The position numbers were made by a program, and so were the translations under genes. DNA of 56,811 nucleotides from Paenibacillus alkalitolerans (GTDB taxonomy: Bacteria; Bacillota; Bacilli; Paenibacillales; YIM-B00363), in the NCBI RefSeq assembly GCF_016482785.1, contig NZ_JAEMXM010000001.1:838941-895751 (forward strand), written 5' to 3'. Numbering within the stretch: the first letter of the stretch is position 1; each line of letters opens with the position of its first letter. The notes under the pieces are model-generated. The model was not told the origin of the DNA. It saw only the letters and a list, made by a program, of their open reading frames with translations, and searched no databases. Positions 18,240 to 26,978 of the stretch are shown here, in pieces.

Positions 18240-19151
18240 TCAGCTTTTTACCGCGCCTAACGTCATGCCCCTCACAAAATATCTCTGAAGGAACGGATAT
18301 ACGACCAGGATCGGAACCGTCACGACCATCGTGATCGCCATCTTAACGGACTCCGGCGACACTTGCGCCATGACGTCGGACATATTTTTCGTCCGATAGT
18401 CGCCGCCGCTGCTCTGGGTGGTGCTTTGCAGCACTTTCATCAATTCGTACTGAAGTGTGGTTAACGATTCGTTGGACGAATTGTACAAATACGTATCGAA
18501 CCAAGAATTCCACTGTCCTACCGCAAGAAACAGCGCGATCGTCGCAAGCGCAGGCGTCGTAAGCGGAAGAATGACCCGCCAATAAATTGTAAAGTCGTTG
18601 GCGCCGTCCAGCTTGGCCGATTCTTGAAGAGCGTAAGGAAGCCCGTCGATAAAAGAACGGATGACGAATACGTTAAACGCGCTTACCAACCCGGGAAGAA
18701 TATATACGGCGAACGTGTTCATCATTCCGAGGTCCCGGATCAACATAAAGGACGGAATCAATCCGCCGGATACGTACATCGTCAAGGCCAAAAACACGGA
18801 AATGAATCTGCGGCCTTGAAAGTCGGGTCTGCTAAGCGTGTAGGCAAGCATCGAAGCGCTGGCAAGACCCAGTAACGTACCAAGTACCGTCCGAAGCACC
18901 GAGTTTTTAAACCCGACTAACAGTCCTTCGTACGCGAAGATCAGCTCGTAGTTCTCAAGTGTGAATGCCCGCGGGAATATCGTAATGCCTCCGCGCACAC
19001 TGTCAACGGAATCGTTGAATGAGAGCGCAAGCACGTTCAAGAACGGGTACAGCGTCGCAACGGTGACGATTATCGCAGTCGCATAGACGGCCGTATCGAA
19101 TATTTTGTCCGATAAAGGTTTGTGTGTAAGACTTGTTGTCTTCGCTGACAT
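18240..19151 (-). CDS. ABC sugar permease, LplC/YtcP type
   Basis: The 303-residue protein starts at ATG 19151 behind AGGAGG. Six membrane helices are apparent and the cytoplasmic EAA loop reads LQESAKLDGANDFTIYWRVILPL, the contact site for the ATPase. The start is 16 bp past the stop of the other permease, and the binding-protein gene follows by 67 bp. It forms the second transmembrane subunit of the oligosaccharide importer. Confidence 0.92.
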   Translation of the reverse strand: MSAKTTSLTHKPLSDKIFDTAVYATAIIVTVATLYPFLNVLALSFNDSVDSVRGGITIFPRAFTLENYELIFAYEGLLVGFKNSVLRTVLGTLLGLASASMLAYTLSRPDFQGRRFISVFLALTMYVSGGLIPSFMLIRDLGMMNTFAVYILPGLVSAFNVFVIRSFIDGLPYALQESAKLDGANDFTIYWRVILPLTTPALATIALFLAVGQWNSWFDTYLYNSSNESLTTLQYELMKVLQSTTQSSGGDYRTKNMSDVMAQVSPESVKMAITMVVTVPILVVYPFLQRYFVRGMTLGAVKS

Positions 19152-19167
19152 TTTCGCCGGTTCCTCC

Positions 19168-20127
19168 TCACATGATGCTTTCTTTCGTTATCCGCTTGAA
19201 CAAGCCGTTCGCAATGAATAACAGAATGATGCTGACGACCGAATTGAAAATATTGATCGCCGTACCGAAGGAGAAGCGTCCCATACCAAGCCCGTAGTTA
19301 AGCGCGTACAGGTCAAGCACCTGTGAGTAATCGCGAACCAAATTGTTGCCGAGCAAAAACTGCTTCTCGAAACCGATGCTTATCAAATGCCCGATGGACA
19401 TAATGAGCAAAATTATGATCGTTGACCGGATACCCGGCAGCGTGATGTGCCATATTTGACGCAGCCGGCTCGCGCCGTCCACTCTTGCCGCCTCATAAAG
19501 CTCGGGGCTGATGCCCGCAATAGCGGCCAAGTAGATGATCGCGTTCCAACCGGTTTCTTTCCAAATATCCGAAACGGTCACGATTCCCCAGAACAATTCG
19601 CCTTTCGCCATGAATTGAACCGGTTCGTCAATGGCTCCGATCCATATGAGAAACTCGTTCAAAGCGCCGTTTTCCGTGGACAGCATCTTCGTAATGATTC
19701 CGGCCACGACGACCCACGACACAAAGTGCGGTAAATACGAAACCGTTTGCACGAACCGTTTAATCGCCATTTGCCGCACTTCGTTCAGAAGAACCGCGAA
19801 GATGATCGGCACCGTAAATCCGGCAATGAGTCCCATAAAACTCATCGCGAGCGTATTGCGCATGACCAGATAGAACGTGTCATCCTGAAACAGCGTCCGA
19901 AAATTGTCGAATCCTACCCACTGCTGCTCGAAGAACGATTTGCCGGGCTTGAACTTTTGAAACGCCATCGTCCAACCCCAAAGCGGCAAATAACTGAAAA
20001 CGAACACCCACACGACAAAAGGCAGCGACATCATGTACAAGTATTTGTTTTGGAGAAACGTCCTCCAGAAACTCTTGCCCTTTCGGGGTTTCGCTTGTGT
20101 CTGCATGTTGTTTGTTACCGCTTCCAT
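19168..20127 (-). CDS. ABC sugar permease, LplB/YteP type
   Basis: First gene of the importer operon; ATG 20127 follows AGGAGG. The 319-residue protein has a basic N-terminal tail, six helices and the EAA loop YEAARVDGASRLRQIWHITLP. It pairs with the LplC-type permease. The 148 bp upstream hold the terminator of the yesN-like gene and presumably the importer promoter, where the YesN-like regulator would bind; no clear sigma-A pair was chosen. Confidence 0.92.
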   Translation of the reverse strand: MEAVTNNMQTQAKPRKGKSFWRTFLQNKYLYMMSLPFVVWVFVFSYLPLWGWTMAFQKFKPGKSFFEQQWVGFDNFRTLFQDDTFYLVMRNTLAMSFMGLIAGFTVPIIFAVLLNEVRQMAIKRFVQTVSYLPHFVSWVVVAGIITKMLSTENGALNEFLIWIGAIDEPVQFMAKGELFWGIVTVSDIWKETGWNAIIYLAAIAGISPELYEAARVDGASRLRQIWHITLPGIRSTIIILLIMSIGHLISIGFEKQFLLGNNLVRDYSQVLDLYALNYGLGMGRFSFGTAINIFNSVVSIILLFIANGLFKRITKESIM

Positions 20128-20244
20128 GGTACCCCTCCTATATCTATAGATCCATCATAAAGCAATGAAACCGCATACATCTACCCGAAGGATTTGGCAC
20201 AAAATCATATAAAAATTAGTGTAAGCGCGAACAAAGAAAGAGAA

Positions 20245-20260
20245 GCGCACAACTGTGCGC
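20245..20260 (-). terminator. Terminator of the YesM/YesN operon
   Basis: GCGCACA-ac-TGTGCGC forms a short perfect stem, flanked by GGGG/CTTCTC and followed by TTCTCTTTCTTTG on the minus strand. It separates the two-component genes from the importer operon. Confidence 0.6.
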
Positions 20261-20275
20261 CCCTCAAGTAACGCT

Positions 20276-21817
20276 TTATTTTTTCCTGTACGCGGACGGA
20301 GAAGTACCGACATATTTCCGGAATTTGCTGTGAAAATAATCGACGTTCGCATAGCCGACTTTTTCCGCCACTTGGTATACCTTGATTCCTTGTTGCAGAA
20401 ATTCTTTCGCATGCTCTATCCTTACTTTGTCCAAATACGTGTTGAAGTACTCGCCCGTCGCGTTTTTAAACAGCTTTCCCAAATACGCGCTGTTGTAATT
20501 GAACACTTCCGCGAGCGTTTCCAGCTTCAAATTCTCATGGTAGTTGCGGTGAATCAAGTCGATCATCCTCTTTATCTGTTTGTCCGTTCCGTCAACTTCC
20601 AAGGTGTCCGCCAAACTTTGAAAAATGTTCACCGCATGGCGCAGCAGATCGCGGTAACGGTACTCCTTATACATCTCAAGCATGCCGCTTGAAAACCGGG
20701 GGCTGATCTCTTGGATTTCGGCATGCTGCTGCGACAGCTTGCCTAGAACTCCCGTCGCAAGCTGCACGAAAACGGTCTTGAATTCTTCCTCGGACAATCC
20801 CGTCATTCGCTTTCCCGCGTCCTCGACTAATTGCTCAATCAATTCGCGGTTGCCGACCTCGACGGCGAGAAACAGCTTTTCGGACAAGGCAGCAATGTCA
20901 ACCAGCTCTTCCGCCGTGTCTTCTGCATCCGGTTCCCGGGACGAAGGATTGACTTCTCGTTTACGTACGATCTGTTCGCCGTCAAGGAAGAAGCGGTCCT
21001 TCATTAATTGTAACGCATTCGAATATGAACGTTCGATCTCCCGCCAGTTTGGAACCGGACCGCCTGACATTGCGATGAAATCGACATTGTGTTCTTTGCA
21101 AGCAGAAGAAATATCTTTGTATATTGACTTCAGGATGTGCTCGTCGTTCGATGCGTCTTTCAACAGCAATCCGAGGTACGGTTCCATCGAGAAGACGGCG
21201 CATCTCCCCGTATCTTCGATTCTTTCCGCCAGAGTACGCTTGATTTGCGCGGCGGACGCCGAGTCGATATCTCCCCGGGACAGCAGCTTGATCAATATTA
21301 CTTCATAAGCGTGCCAGCCCAATCCTGCATCCTCAACCGCATCGCCTGAAACTTCATTGTTACCGCCGGTCAATTGCGCTCGGATTCGATCCTCTCTGTT
21401 ATGCATGCCGCCGGAGGAGGATGAACTCCTCAATTGTTCCTCGCGCGCGATGGATGCTTTAATCTTTTCCAAATACTCGATCAATTCATCCTCATCGATA
21501 GGCTTCAGCAAATAACCGTCAATTTTGTGCGTTATCGCCTTCTTGGCATAATCGAAATCCGCATAGCCGCTCAAGATAAGCAAATGAGGGGAGTTTTCCG
21601 CTTTCCGAAGCTCCTGGATCAGCTCCAGGCCGTCCATCCCCGGCATCCGAATGTCCACAATCATCAAATCCGGTTTATGGAGATCGTATTTCAGTAACGC
21701 TTCTTTTCCATTAGCCGCCGTATCGACAACCCGGTATCCCATATCCTCCCACGTTATAAGCGTTCGGAGCCCTTCGCGAATCGTAGGCTCATCATCCACA
21801 AGCAAAACTTTATACAA
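20276..21817 (-). CDS. YesN-type AraC-family response regulator
   Basis: The start is TTG 21817, 8 bases after GGAGG that lies inside the end of the sensor gene; the genes overlap by 8 bp, so they are translationally coupled. The 513-residue protein has a receiver domain with phosphoacceptor Asp55 (MIVDIRMPG) and a C-terminal AraC-type double helix-turn-helix (about 415-513; YNSAYLGKLFKNATGEYF, GYANVDYFHSKFRKYVGTSP). A middle linker of about 280 residues is typical of YesN proteins. It should activate the importer operon directly downstream. Confidence 0.92.
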   Translation of the reverse strand: MYKVLLVDDEPTIREGLRTLITWEDMGYRVVDTAANGKEALLKYDLHKPDLMIVDIRMPGMDGLELIQELRKAENSPHLLILSGYADFDYAKKAITHKIDGYLLKPIDEDELIEYLEKIKASIAREEQLRSSSSSGGMHNREDRIRAQLTGGNNEVSGDAVEDAGLGWHAYEVILIKLLSRGDIDSASAAQIKRTLAERIEDTGRCAVFSMEPYLGLLLKDASNDEHILKSIYKDISSACKEHNVDFIAMSGGPVPNWREIERSYSNALQLMKDRFFLDGEQIVRKREVNPSSREPDAEDTAEELVDIAALSEKLFLAVEVGNRELIEQLVEDAGKRMTGLSEEEFKTVFVQLATGVLGKLSQQHAEIQEISPRFSSGMLEMYKEYRYRDLLRHAVNIFQSLADTLEVDGTDKQIKRMIDLIHRNYHENLKLETLAEVFNYNSAYLGKLFKNATGEYFNTYLDKVRIEHAKEFLQQGIKVYQVAEKVGYANVDYFHSKFRKYVGTSPSAYRKK

Positions 21818-23600
21818 GAGGTTCGCCTCCGATCGGAATCGTAAAATGAATGCGAGTGCCGACGTTTGTCTCGCTCTCTATAACAAGGCCGTATTCGCTG
21901 CCGTAAGAAAGCTGAAGCCTCAAGTGAACGTTTCGTAAGCCGATCCGGTTTTTCTCGTCGTCTTCGCTGTCTTTTAATGAATCGTACAACTCCCGGATTT
22001 TTTGCTCGCTCATGCCCACTCCGTCGTCGGTAACCAGCACGTGCACTTCGCTTCCGGACACGCCCGCTTTCACTCTAACCGTGCCGCCGTGTTCCTTGTT
22101 TTCCAAACCGTGTATGACCGCATTTTCCACCAACGGCTGAATGATCAGAGGGGGAATCGGCGTCTGCTCGGCGTTCGGATCGATATCAAGCTCGTAATGC
22201 AGCCGATCCTCATAGCGGAATTTCTGGATATCCAAATAGCACCGGACCATATCGATTTCATCTTTCAGTTTCGTCTTTCTTTGGCTGGCCTCCAAATTTT
22301 TTCTCATCATCTTCCCCAGCAGCCTCACCACGTGGGATATTTCCTTCTCCCCTTTCAAGTGCGCTTTCATTCGAATCGATTCCAGCGCGTTAAATAAGAA
22401 GTGAGGGTTGATTTGACTGGCCATCATTTTAAATTTGATTTCGTTCTGCTTCGATTCGAGCAATCTCTTCTGATCGTTCGATTTCTGCACCTCGGCCACC
22501 AGGTTGTTAATGCTGGCCACCATCGAGTTGAACTGCCGAGACAGCTGGCCGATTTCGTCCTTGCCGTCGATTTCAAGCGAGATGTCCAAGTTGCCGGTCG
22601 CCACCTTCGAGATATGCTTGCTCAACCGCAGCATTCTGTTGGACAGCACAGTCGAAAACCCGTAAATCATAAAGATGGCCAGGATGAGGCTGACGGTGAT
22701 GACGGTCAGCGCCAACTGGTTGATCCGGTTTGCGTCTTTGACGATCTGATCGATCGAGAACACGGAAATAATCCGAAGCGTATTCATACTGGATACCGGA
22801 ATCAGCGGCTCGATCCGGATTTGCGAAGCGGTGCCGTTCACGTCCGCTTCGAACACGCCGCTTTGCCGGTCCATCAGATCTTGATCGAAATCGATATCTT
22901 GCAGCGTCTTTCCGATCAACTCCGTCCGGTTGGCCGCAACGATATGATTCGTGGCATCGACGATTAACGTTTCGAACGTTTCCTGGCTTAAGATCTTGTT
23001 CAGCATGTTGGCATTGACGTTGATGACAAGGACTCCGCTTGAATTTGAGCTTAGGAATTTGACTTTACGCACCAAACTCAAATATTTGCGGTGATCCCGC
23101 TCGTCCTCGATGTAATACCATCCGATCAAACCGCCGCTTTCCATCGCTTCGCGGTACCAGAACGATTCCAGAATACGATCGCCCGGCTGAATGATTTGCC
23201 AGTTGTTCAAGAGCGTCGGGTTGTTCATATAGAAACGGATGTTGGAAATCTCGTCGTATAATTCAAGCAAAAGATCGATATCCTGATAATCCCTGTATGA
23301 TCTTACCACATCGTAAACCGACTCGTACTGACGGTTGGCCACCCGCTCGAGCCTTTCGTCGTTCGCAAGCCTGTAGGCGCTGTCGTAGGCGACGTTGATT
23401 ACTTCGGACGTCCGTTTTTTGACCCGTTCCACGTTCATCGACGTCTGCTCTGTGGCGTTGTTCAACGCCATGTCGCGCAGCTCGCCCGTCAAGAAGATGC
23501 CGACGATCAAGACGGGGACGAAGACTACGATGATGAAGGACAAAAACAGCTTGGTCCGGAGCTTAAGATCGTTAATTGTGCGAATCAACTTATGAATCAC
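21810..23600 (-). CDS. YesM-type membrane sensor histidine kinase
   Basis: GTG 23600 is preferred to GTG 23612, which lies inside the AGAGGTG ribosome site; it gives 596 residues. Order: transmembrane helix (about 15-40), extracellular sensor region to about 290, second helix, HAMP domain, then a His_kinase domain with phosphoacceptor His400 (INPHFLFNALES) and an ATPase domain (QPLVENAVIHGLENK, DDGVGM, GLRNVHLRL). Kinases of this class sense sugars outside the cell, often through their importer's binding protein. It is coupled to the YesN-like regulator. A cre-like motif lies upstream, so glucose repression may act at this level. Confidence 0.92.
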   Translation of the reverse strand: MIHKLIRTINDLKLRTKLFLSFIIVVFVPVLIVGIFLTGELRDMALNNATEQTSMNVERVKKRTSEVINVAYDSAYRLANDERLERVANRQYESVYDVVRSYRDYQDIDLLLELYDEISNIRFYMNNPTLLNNWQIIQPGDRILESFWYREAMESGGLIGWYYIEDERDHRKYLSLVRKVKFLSSNSSGVLVINVNANMLNKILSQETFETLIVDATNHIVAANRTELIGKTLQDIDFDQDLMDRQSGVFEADVNGTASQIRIEPLIPVSSMNTLRIISVFSIDQIVKDANRINQLALTVITVSLILAIFMIYGFSTVLSNRMLRLSKHISKVATGNLDISLEIDGKDEIGQLSRQFNSMVASINNLVAEVQKSNDQKRLLESKQNEIKFKMMASQINPHFLFNALESIRMKAHLKGEKEISHVVRLLGKMMRKNLEASQRKTKLKDEIDMVRCYLDIQKFRYEDRLHYELDIDPNAEQTPIPPLIIQPLVENAVIHGLENKEHGGTVRVKAGVSGSEVHVLVTDDGVGMSEQKIRELYDSLKDSEDDEKNRIGLRNVHLRLQLSYGSEYGLVIESETNVGTRIHFTIPIGGEPLV

Positions 23601-23696
23601 GCCCGGCTTCACCTCTATCTTGTCCTGGATTGGGGTATTGGGGTAATGGCGTACATTGCGGAATTAGCGTATTGAAATGTATTTCTTCCGTAATGT

Positions 23697-23710
23697 GGAA
23701 AACGCTTTCA
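23697..23710. promoter_or_regulatory. cre-like site upstream of the yesM-like gene
   Basis: GGAAAACGCTTTCA differs at one position from TGAAAACGCTTTCA. It lies about 100 bp before the sensor kinase start, between that gene and the end of GH42. Confidence 0.5.
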
Positions 23711-23839
23711 CTTCCCAACTTTCATTTTATCCGACACCACAGGCCTAGGTCAAAGTGCGCAATGAGCCCAGTATTGGGAGTTTTCCCCGTTACGGCGCAC
23801 AATCGGCGGGGCAAAAACACACGCAACGAACAGCAAAAG

Positions 23840-23871
23840 TCCCGATACAGCGGTTTGATCGCTGTACCGGG
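23840..23871 (-). terminator. Terminator of the GH42 gene
   Basis: TCCCGATACAGCG and CGCTGTACCGGGA pair (one mismatch) around a 6-base loop; the minus strand continues with a short T run. It lies 19 bp past the GH42 stop. Confidence 0.75.
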
Positions 23872-23890
23872 ACCGCAACGGGCTCAGCCC

Positions 23891-25915
23891 TTAATCGGAC
23901 AAAATAACGACGCCTCTGCCCGGCACCGACGCCGAACCGGAAACCGATTTCCCTGTCAGAAGGTCGGTGTAACGGCTTCCGTCCAATTCTACCGTCACCG
24001 CCTCCGGATTGTGGTTTAGTAGAAACAGCATCGAATTCCCGTCCTTCGTACGGCGGGAAACTTCCAGGCCGGCAGGCGCGTTCAACAGCGGTTTCACGCC
24101 TTTCGACTCGCAAAGGTTGGCCAAAAATCCGCCAAGAAATTCAGCATCCGGACTCGTGGCGACATACCAGGCTTGGCCTTGCCCGAAGCGGTTCACCGTT
24201 ACGGCCGGCATCCCTTTGTAGAAATCTGAGCCGTATTCGGCGACCGGTTCCGCACCCTCCAGATGGATCAAGTCGCACAGCAGACCGCATTCGTACGAAC
24301 CGTTCAAGCTTCCAAGCGGCTGCTTCATGACTACTTGGTTTTTCTGATCCGGGAACAACGCGTCGATCTCTTCCGCCCAAATCCCCAGCACCTTCCGCAG
24401 CTCGCCCGGGTACCCGCCCACAGTGACAAGGTCGTTCTCGTTCACGATGCCGCTGAAGAACGTCGTTACGAACGTTCCGCCGTTGCGAACGAACTCTTCG
24501 ATCTTCTGCGCGTATCCCGGCTTAACCATATACAATACTGGAGCGATGACGATATCGTATTTGCTCAAATCTTCCTCGACGCCGATCATATCGGTTTGAA
24601 TGTTCATGCCGAACAACGCGTCGTAATACTTGTGCACTTCATCCACATATTTAAGCGCGATCGTCGGTCCGCTTGACAGTTCAACCGCCCACCGGTTTTC
24701 CCAGTCGAATACGATCGCGACCTTCGCTTCCACGCGCGCATCCAGCACCTTGTCGGACAGCTTCTGCAGCTCTCCGCCAAGCTCCGCGCATTCCCGGAAC
24801 ACCCGCGTATTCTCATGTCCGACGTGCTCGATGACGGCGCCGTGGTATTTCTCGCATGCCCCGATCGAACGGCGCAGCTGGAAAAACATGACCGTATCCG
24901 CACCCCGTGCGACCGCCTGATAGCTCCAGAGCCGCATTACGCCAGGACGTTTCAAAGAATTGTAAGGCTGCCAATTTTGTTGACTAGGCGTCTGCTCCAT
25001 CAGCATGAACGGCTGGCCGCCCTTTAATCCGCGCATCAAATCGTGCACCATCGCAGTGTAGCTTACAGGTGTCGTTAAAGACGGATAATTGTCCCACGAC
25101 ACGACGTCCATATACTTCGCCCATTCGAAATAATCCAACACAGGATACGTTCCCATCAAGTTCGTTGTAACCGGAATGTGCGGCGTGTGCTTTTTCAATT
25201 CGTCATATTCAATTTTGTAGCATTCCAGAAGGCTGTGCGACATAAAACGGCGGTAGTCGAGCGATATTCCCTGGAAATTCGTCCGGTTGCCGCCCCACTC
25301 CTCGCTCAACTCGTTCGGAGGAACGATTTCGTCCCAATCGTAAAAAGTATGCCCCCAAAACCGCGTATTCCACGCTTTGTTCAGCTTGTCCAACGTGCCG
25401 TAACGGCCGCGCAGCCATTCGCGGAAGCCTTCCGCGCAGCGCTCGCAATAACAGTATCCGCCGTACTCGTTGGAAACGTGCCATATCAGCAAGCCGGGAT
25501 GGTCCTTGTACCTCTCCGCCAGCTTGCCGGCGATCAACCGGGAATATTTGCGGTACGTCGGACTGTTCGGGCAGGAGTTGTGTCGTCCGCCGAACGCGCG
25601 CTTGCGTCCTTGGTAGTCTACGCGAAGCACGTCAGGGTACTTCTTCGCCATCCAAGCTGGATGAGCTCCGGTGCTCGTGGCCAGACAAGTATAGATTCCG
25701 TTGTTGTATAATCTGTCTATCGTCTCATCGAGCCAAGCGAAATCGTAGGTGTCCTCATTCGGTTGGCTCAACGCCCAAGAGAACACATTCAGCGTCGCGA
25801 CATCTATGCCCGCCAGCTTGAACATGCGAATGTCTTCATCCCATACGTCCGATTCCCATTGCTCCGGATTATAGTCTCCCCCGTACCAGATTTTCGGCAG
25901 CTTTTCGTTTATCAC
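23891..25915 (-). CDS. GH42 beta-galactosidase, intracellular
   Basis: GTG 25915 follows AAAGGA at a slightly long spacing; 674 residues and no signal peptide. The (beta/alpha)8 domain shows WYGGDYNPEQW, acid/base Glu150 (HVSNEYGG) and nucleophile Glu307 (MLMEQTPS). The CYCERC cluster is the zinc site of the family. The trimerisation domain and a short beta domain follow. GH42 enzymes release terminal beta-galactose, or alpha-L-arabinopyranose in some members. It is divergent from an AraC-type regulator and lies between the YesMN/importer block and GH3, in keeping with cytoplasmic trimming of imported galactosylated oligosaccharides. Confidence 0.93.
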   Translation of the reverse strand: MINEKLPKIWYGGDYNPEQWESDVWDEDIRMFKLAGIDVATLNVFSWALSQPNEDTYDFAWLDETIDRLYNNGIYTCLATSTGAHPAWMAKKYPDVLRVDYQGRKRAFGGRHNSCPNSPTYRKYSRLIAGKLAERYKDHPGLLIWHVSNEYGGYCYCERCAEGFREWLRGRYGTLDKLNKAWNTRFWGHTFYDWDEIVPPNELSEEWGGNRTNFQGISLDYRRFMSHSLLECYKIEYDELKKHTPHIPVTTNLMGTYPVLDYFEWAKYMDVVSWDNYPSLTTPVSYTAMVHDLMRGLKGGQPFMLMEQTPSQQNWQPYNSLKRPGVMRLWSYQAVARGADTVMFFQLRRSIGACEKYHGAVIEHVGHENTRVFRECAELGGELQKLSDKVLDARVEAKVAIVFDWENRWAVELSSGPTIALKYVDEVHKYYDALFGMNIQTDMIGVEEDLSKYDIVIAPVLYMVKPGYAQKIEEFVRNGGTFVTTFFSGIVNENDLVTVGGYPGELRKVLGIWAEEIDALFPDQKNQVVMKQPLGSLNGSYECGLLCDLIHLEGAEPVAEYGSDFYKGMPAVTVNRFGQGQAWYVATSPDAEFLGGFLANLCESKGVKPLLNAPAGLEVSRRTKDGNSMLFLLNHNPEAVTVELDGSRYTDLLTGKSVSGSASVPGRGVVILSD

Positions 25916-25942
25916 GTGAAACGCACATCCTTTTGTAATATA

Positions 25943-25970
25943 AATATATAACCATTGTAAATGTTCGCAA
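25943..25970 (-). promoter_or_regulatory. Candidate sigma-A promoter for GH42
   Basis: On the minus strand TTGCGA and TATATT are separated by 16 bases; the -10 lies 28 bp before the GTG start. Confidence 0.4.
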
Positions 25971-26040
25971 ATCGCCGATAAATATAATAATATGGTTGGT
26001 GGCTATAATTATATGGAACATGAAGAAAGGAATTCAAGCC

Positions 26041-26874
26041 ATGATTTCCCTGCCTCACCGCAGATTCGTCCTCACGCCTTCAGACGCTCAGCAGCTGCCG
26101 ATCATCGTCGAAAGCTTGGGTCATAATCCGAACCAAGAAAAAATATGGCGTCAAGACGGTTATCCGTATTACCACTGGATTCAGACCGCGAAAGGTGAAG
26201 GAACAATCACAATCGGAGGCAAGACGACAAACATCCCTCCACATACCGGCGTCCTGTTGTTTCCTCGTATCCCTCATTCGTACGAGACGGTTTCCGACAT
26301 ATGGGAAACGCAATATTTGACGTTCGGCGGACCGGCCGTGGAAGGCATTCTCGCTTCCATCGGCATCCGCGAGCCGGCCGTCTTCCGGTGGCAGCCGGAA
26401 GCGCCGTTATCGTCTTTTATCGAGAAGCTGTTGGACCGGCTGGAGTCTGAGACCGATGTGCTCGGTCTCGCCGTATCGTCGGAGACGTACCGTTTTCTGA
26501 TTACCTTGAGCCGTTACGCCTTATACGGCAATCGTACGGCAAGCGCCGGCAACCTTGATAAAATCCGCACGATCGTCGAATGGATGGAATCTCATTACGA
26601 AGACCCGGGCATCGGACTGAAGGACATCGCTTCCGTCCTTCCGGTATCCGGCCGCCGCCTTAACGCGGTATTTCAGGAAACGTTCGGCTTGTCACCCTAT
26701 GCGTACTTTATCCATCTACGCATCCGAAAGGCGAAGGAAATGCTTATCGCTTCATCGTCAGTCACCGTGAAGGAAGTCGCGCAAAAAGTCGGTTTCCGAG
26801 ATACGAGCCATTTCGTCGCAACGTTCCGCAAACATGTCGGCATGCCGCCCGAACAGTTCCGAAAGCTTCATTAA
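26041..26874 (+). CDS. AraC-family regulator with cupin sensor domain
   Basis: ATG 26041 has AAAGGAA upstream and is preferred to an in-frame ATG at 25996. The product has 277 residues: an AraC-type cupin ligand domain (about 30-110; GEGTITIGGKTTNIPPHTGVLL) and a C-terminal double helix-turn-helix (about 180-277; GLKDIASVLPVSGRRLNAVF, VKEVAQKVGFRDTSHFVATFRKHVG). It is divergent from GH42 and upstream of GH3, so it probably controls one or both in response to a sugar. Confidence 0.9.
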   Translation: MISLPHRRFVLTPSDAQQLPIIVESLGHNPNQEKIWRQDGYPYYHWIQTAKGEGTITIGGKTTNIPPHTGVLLFPRIPHSYETVSDIWETQYLTFGGPAVEGILASIGIREPAVFRWQPEAPLSSFIEKLLDRLESETDVLGLAVSSETYRFLITLSRYALYGNRTASAGNLDKIRTIVEWMESHYEDPGIGLKDIASVLPVSGRRLNAVFQETFGLSPYAYFIHLRIRKAKEMLIASSSVTVKEVAQKVGFRDTSHFVATFRKHVGMPPEQFRKLH

Positions 26875-26950
26875 GCTAATTTTCATCGGATTTTTCAACC
26901 AATTTTCCGGGTATGACGACGATTCACTTAGTGATAAAATGAACACGCGA

Positions 26951-26964
26951 TGAAAGCGCATTCG
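26951..26964. promoter_or_regulatory. cre-like site overlapping the GH3 ribosome site region
   Basis: TGAAAGCGCATTCG has two deviations from the strict cre palindrome. It ends where the GAGGAG ribosome site begins, a position suited to blocking transcription. Confidence 0.35.
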
Positions 26965-26978
26965 AGGAGTTGAACGCA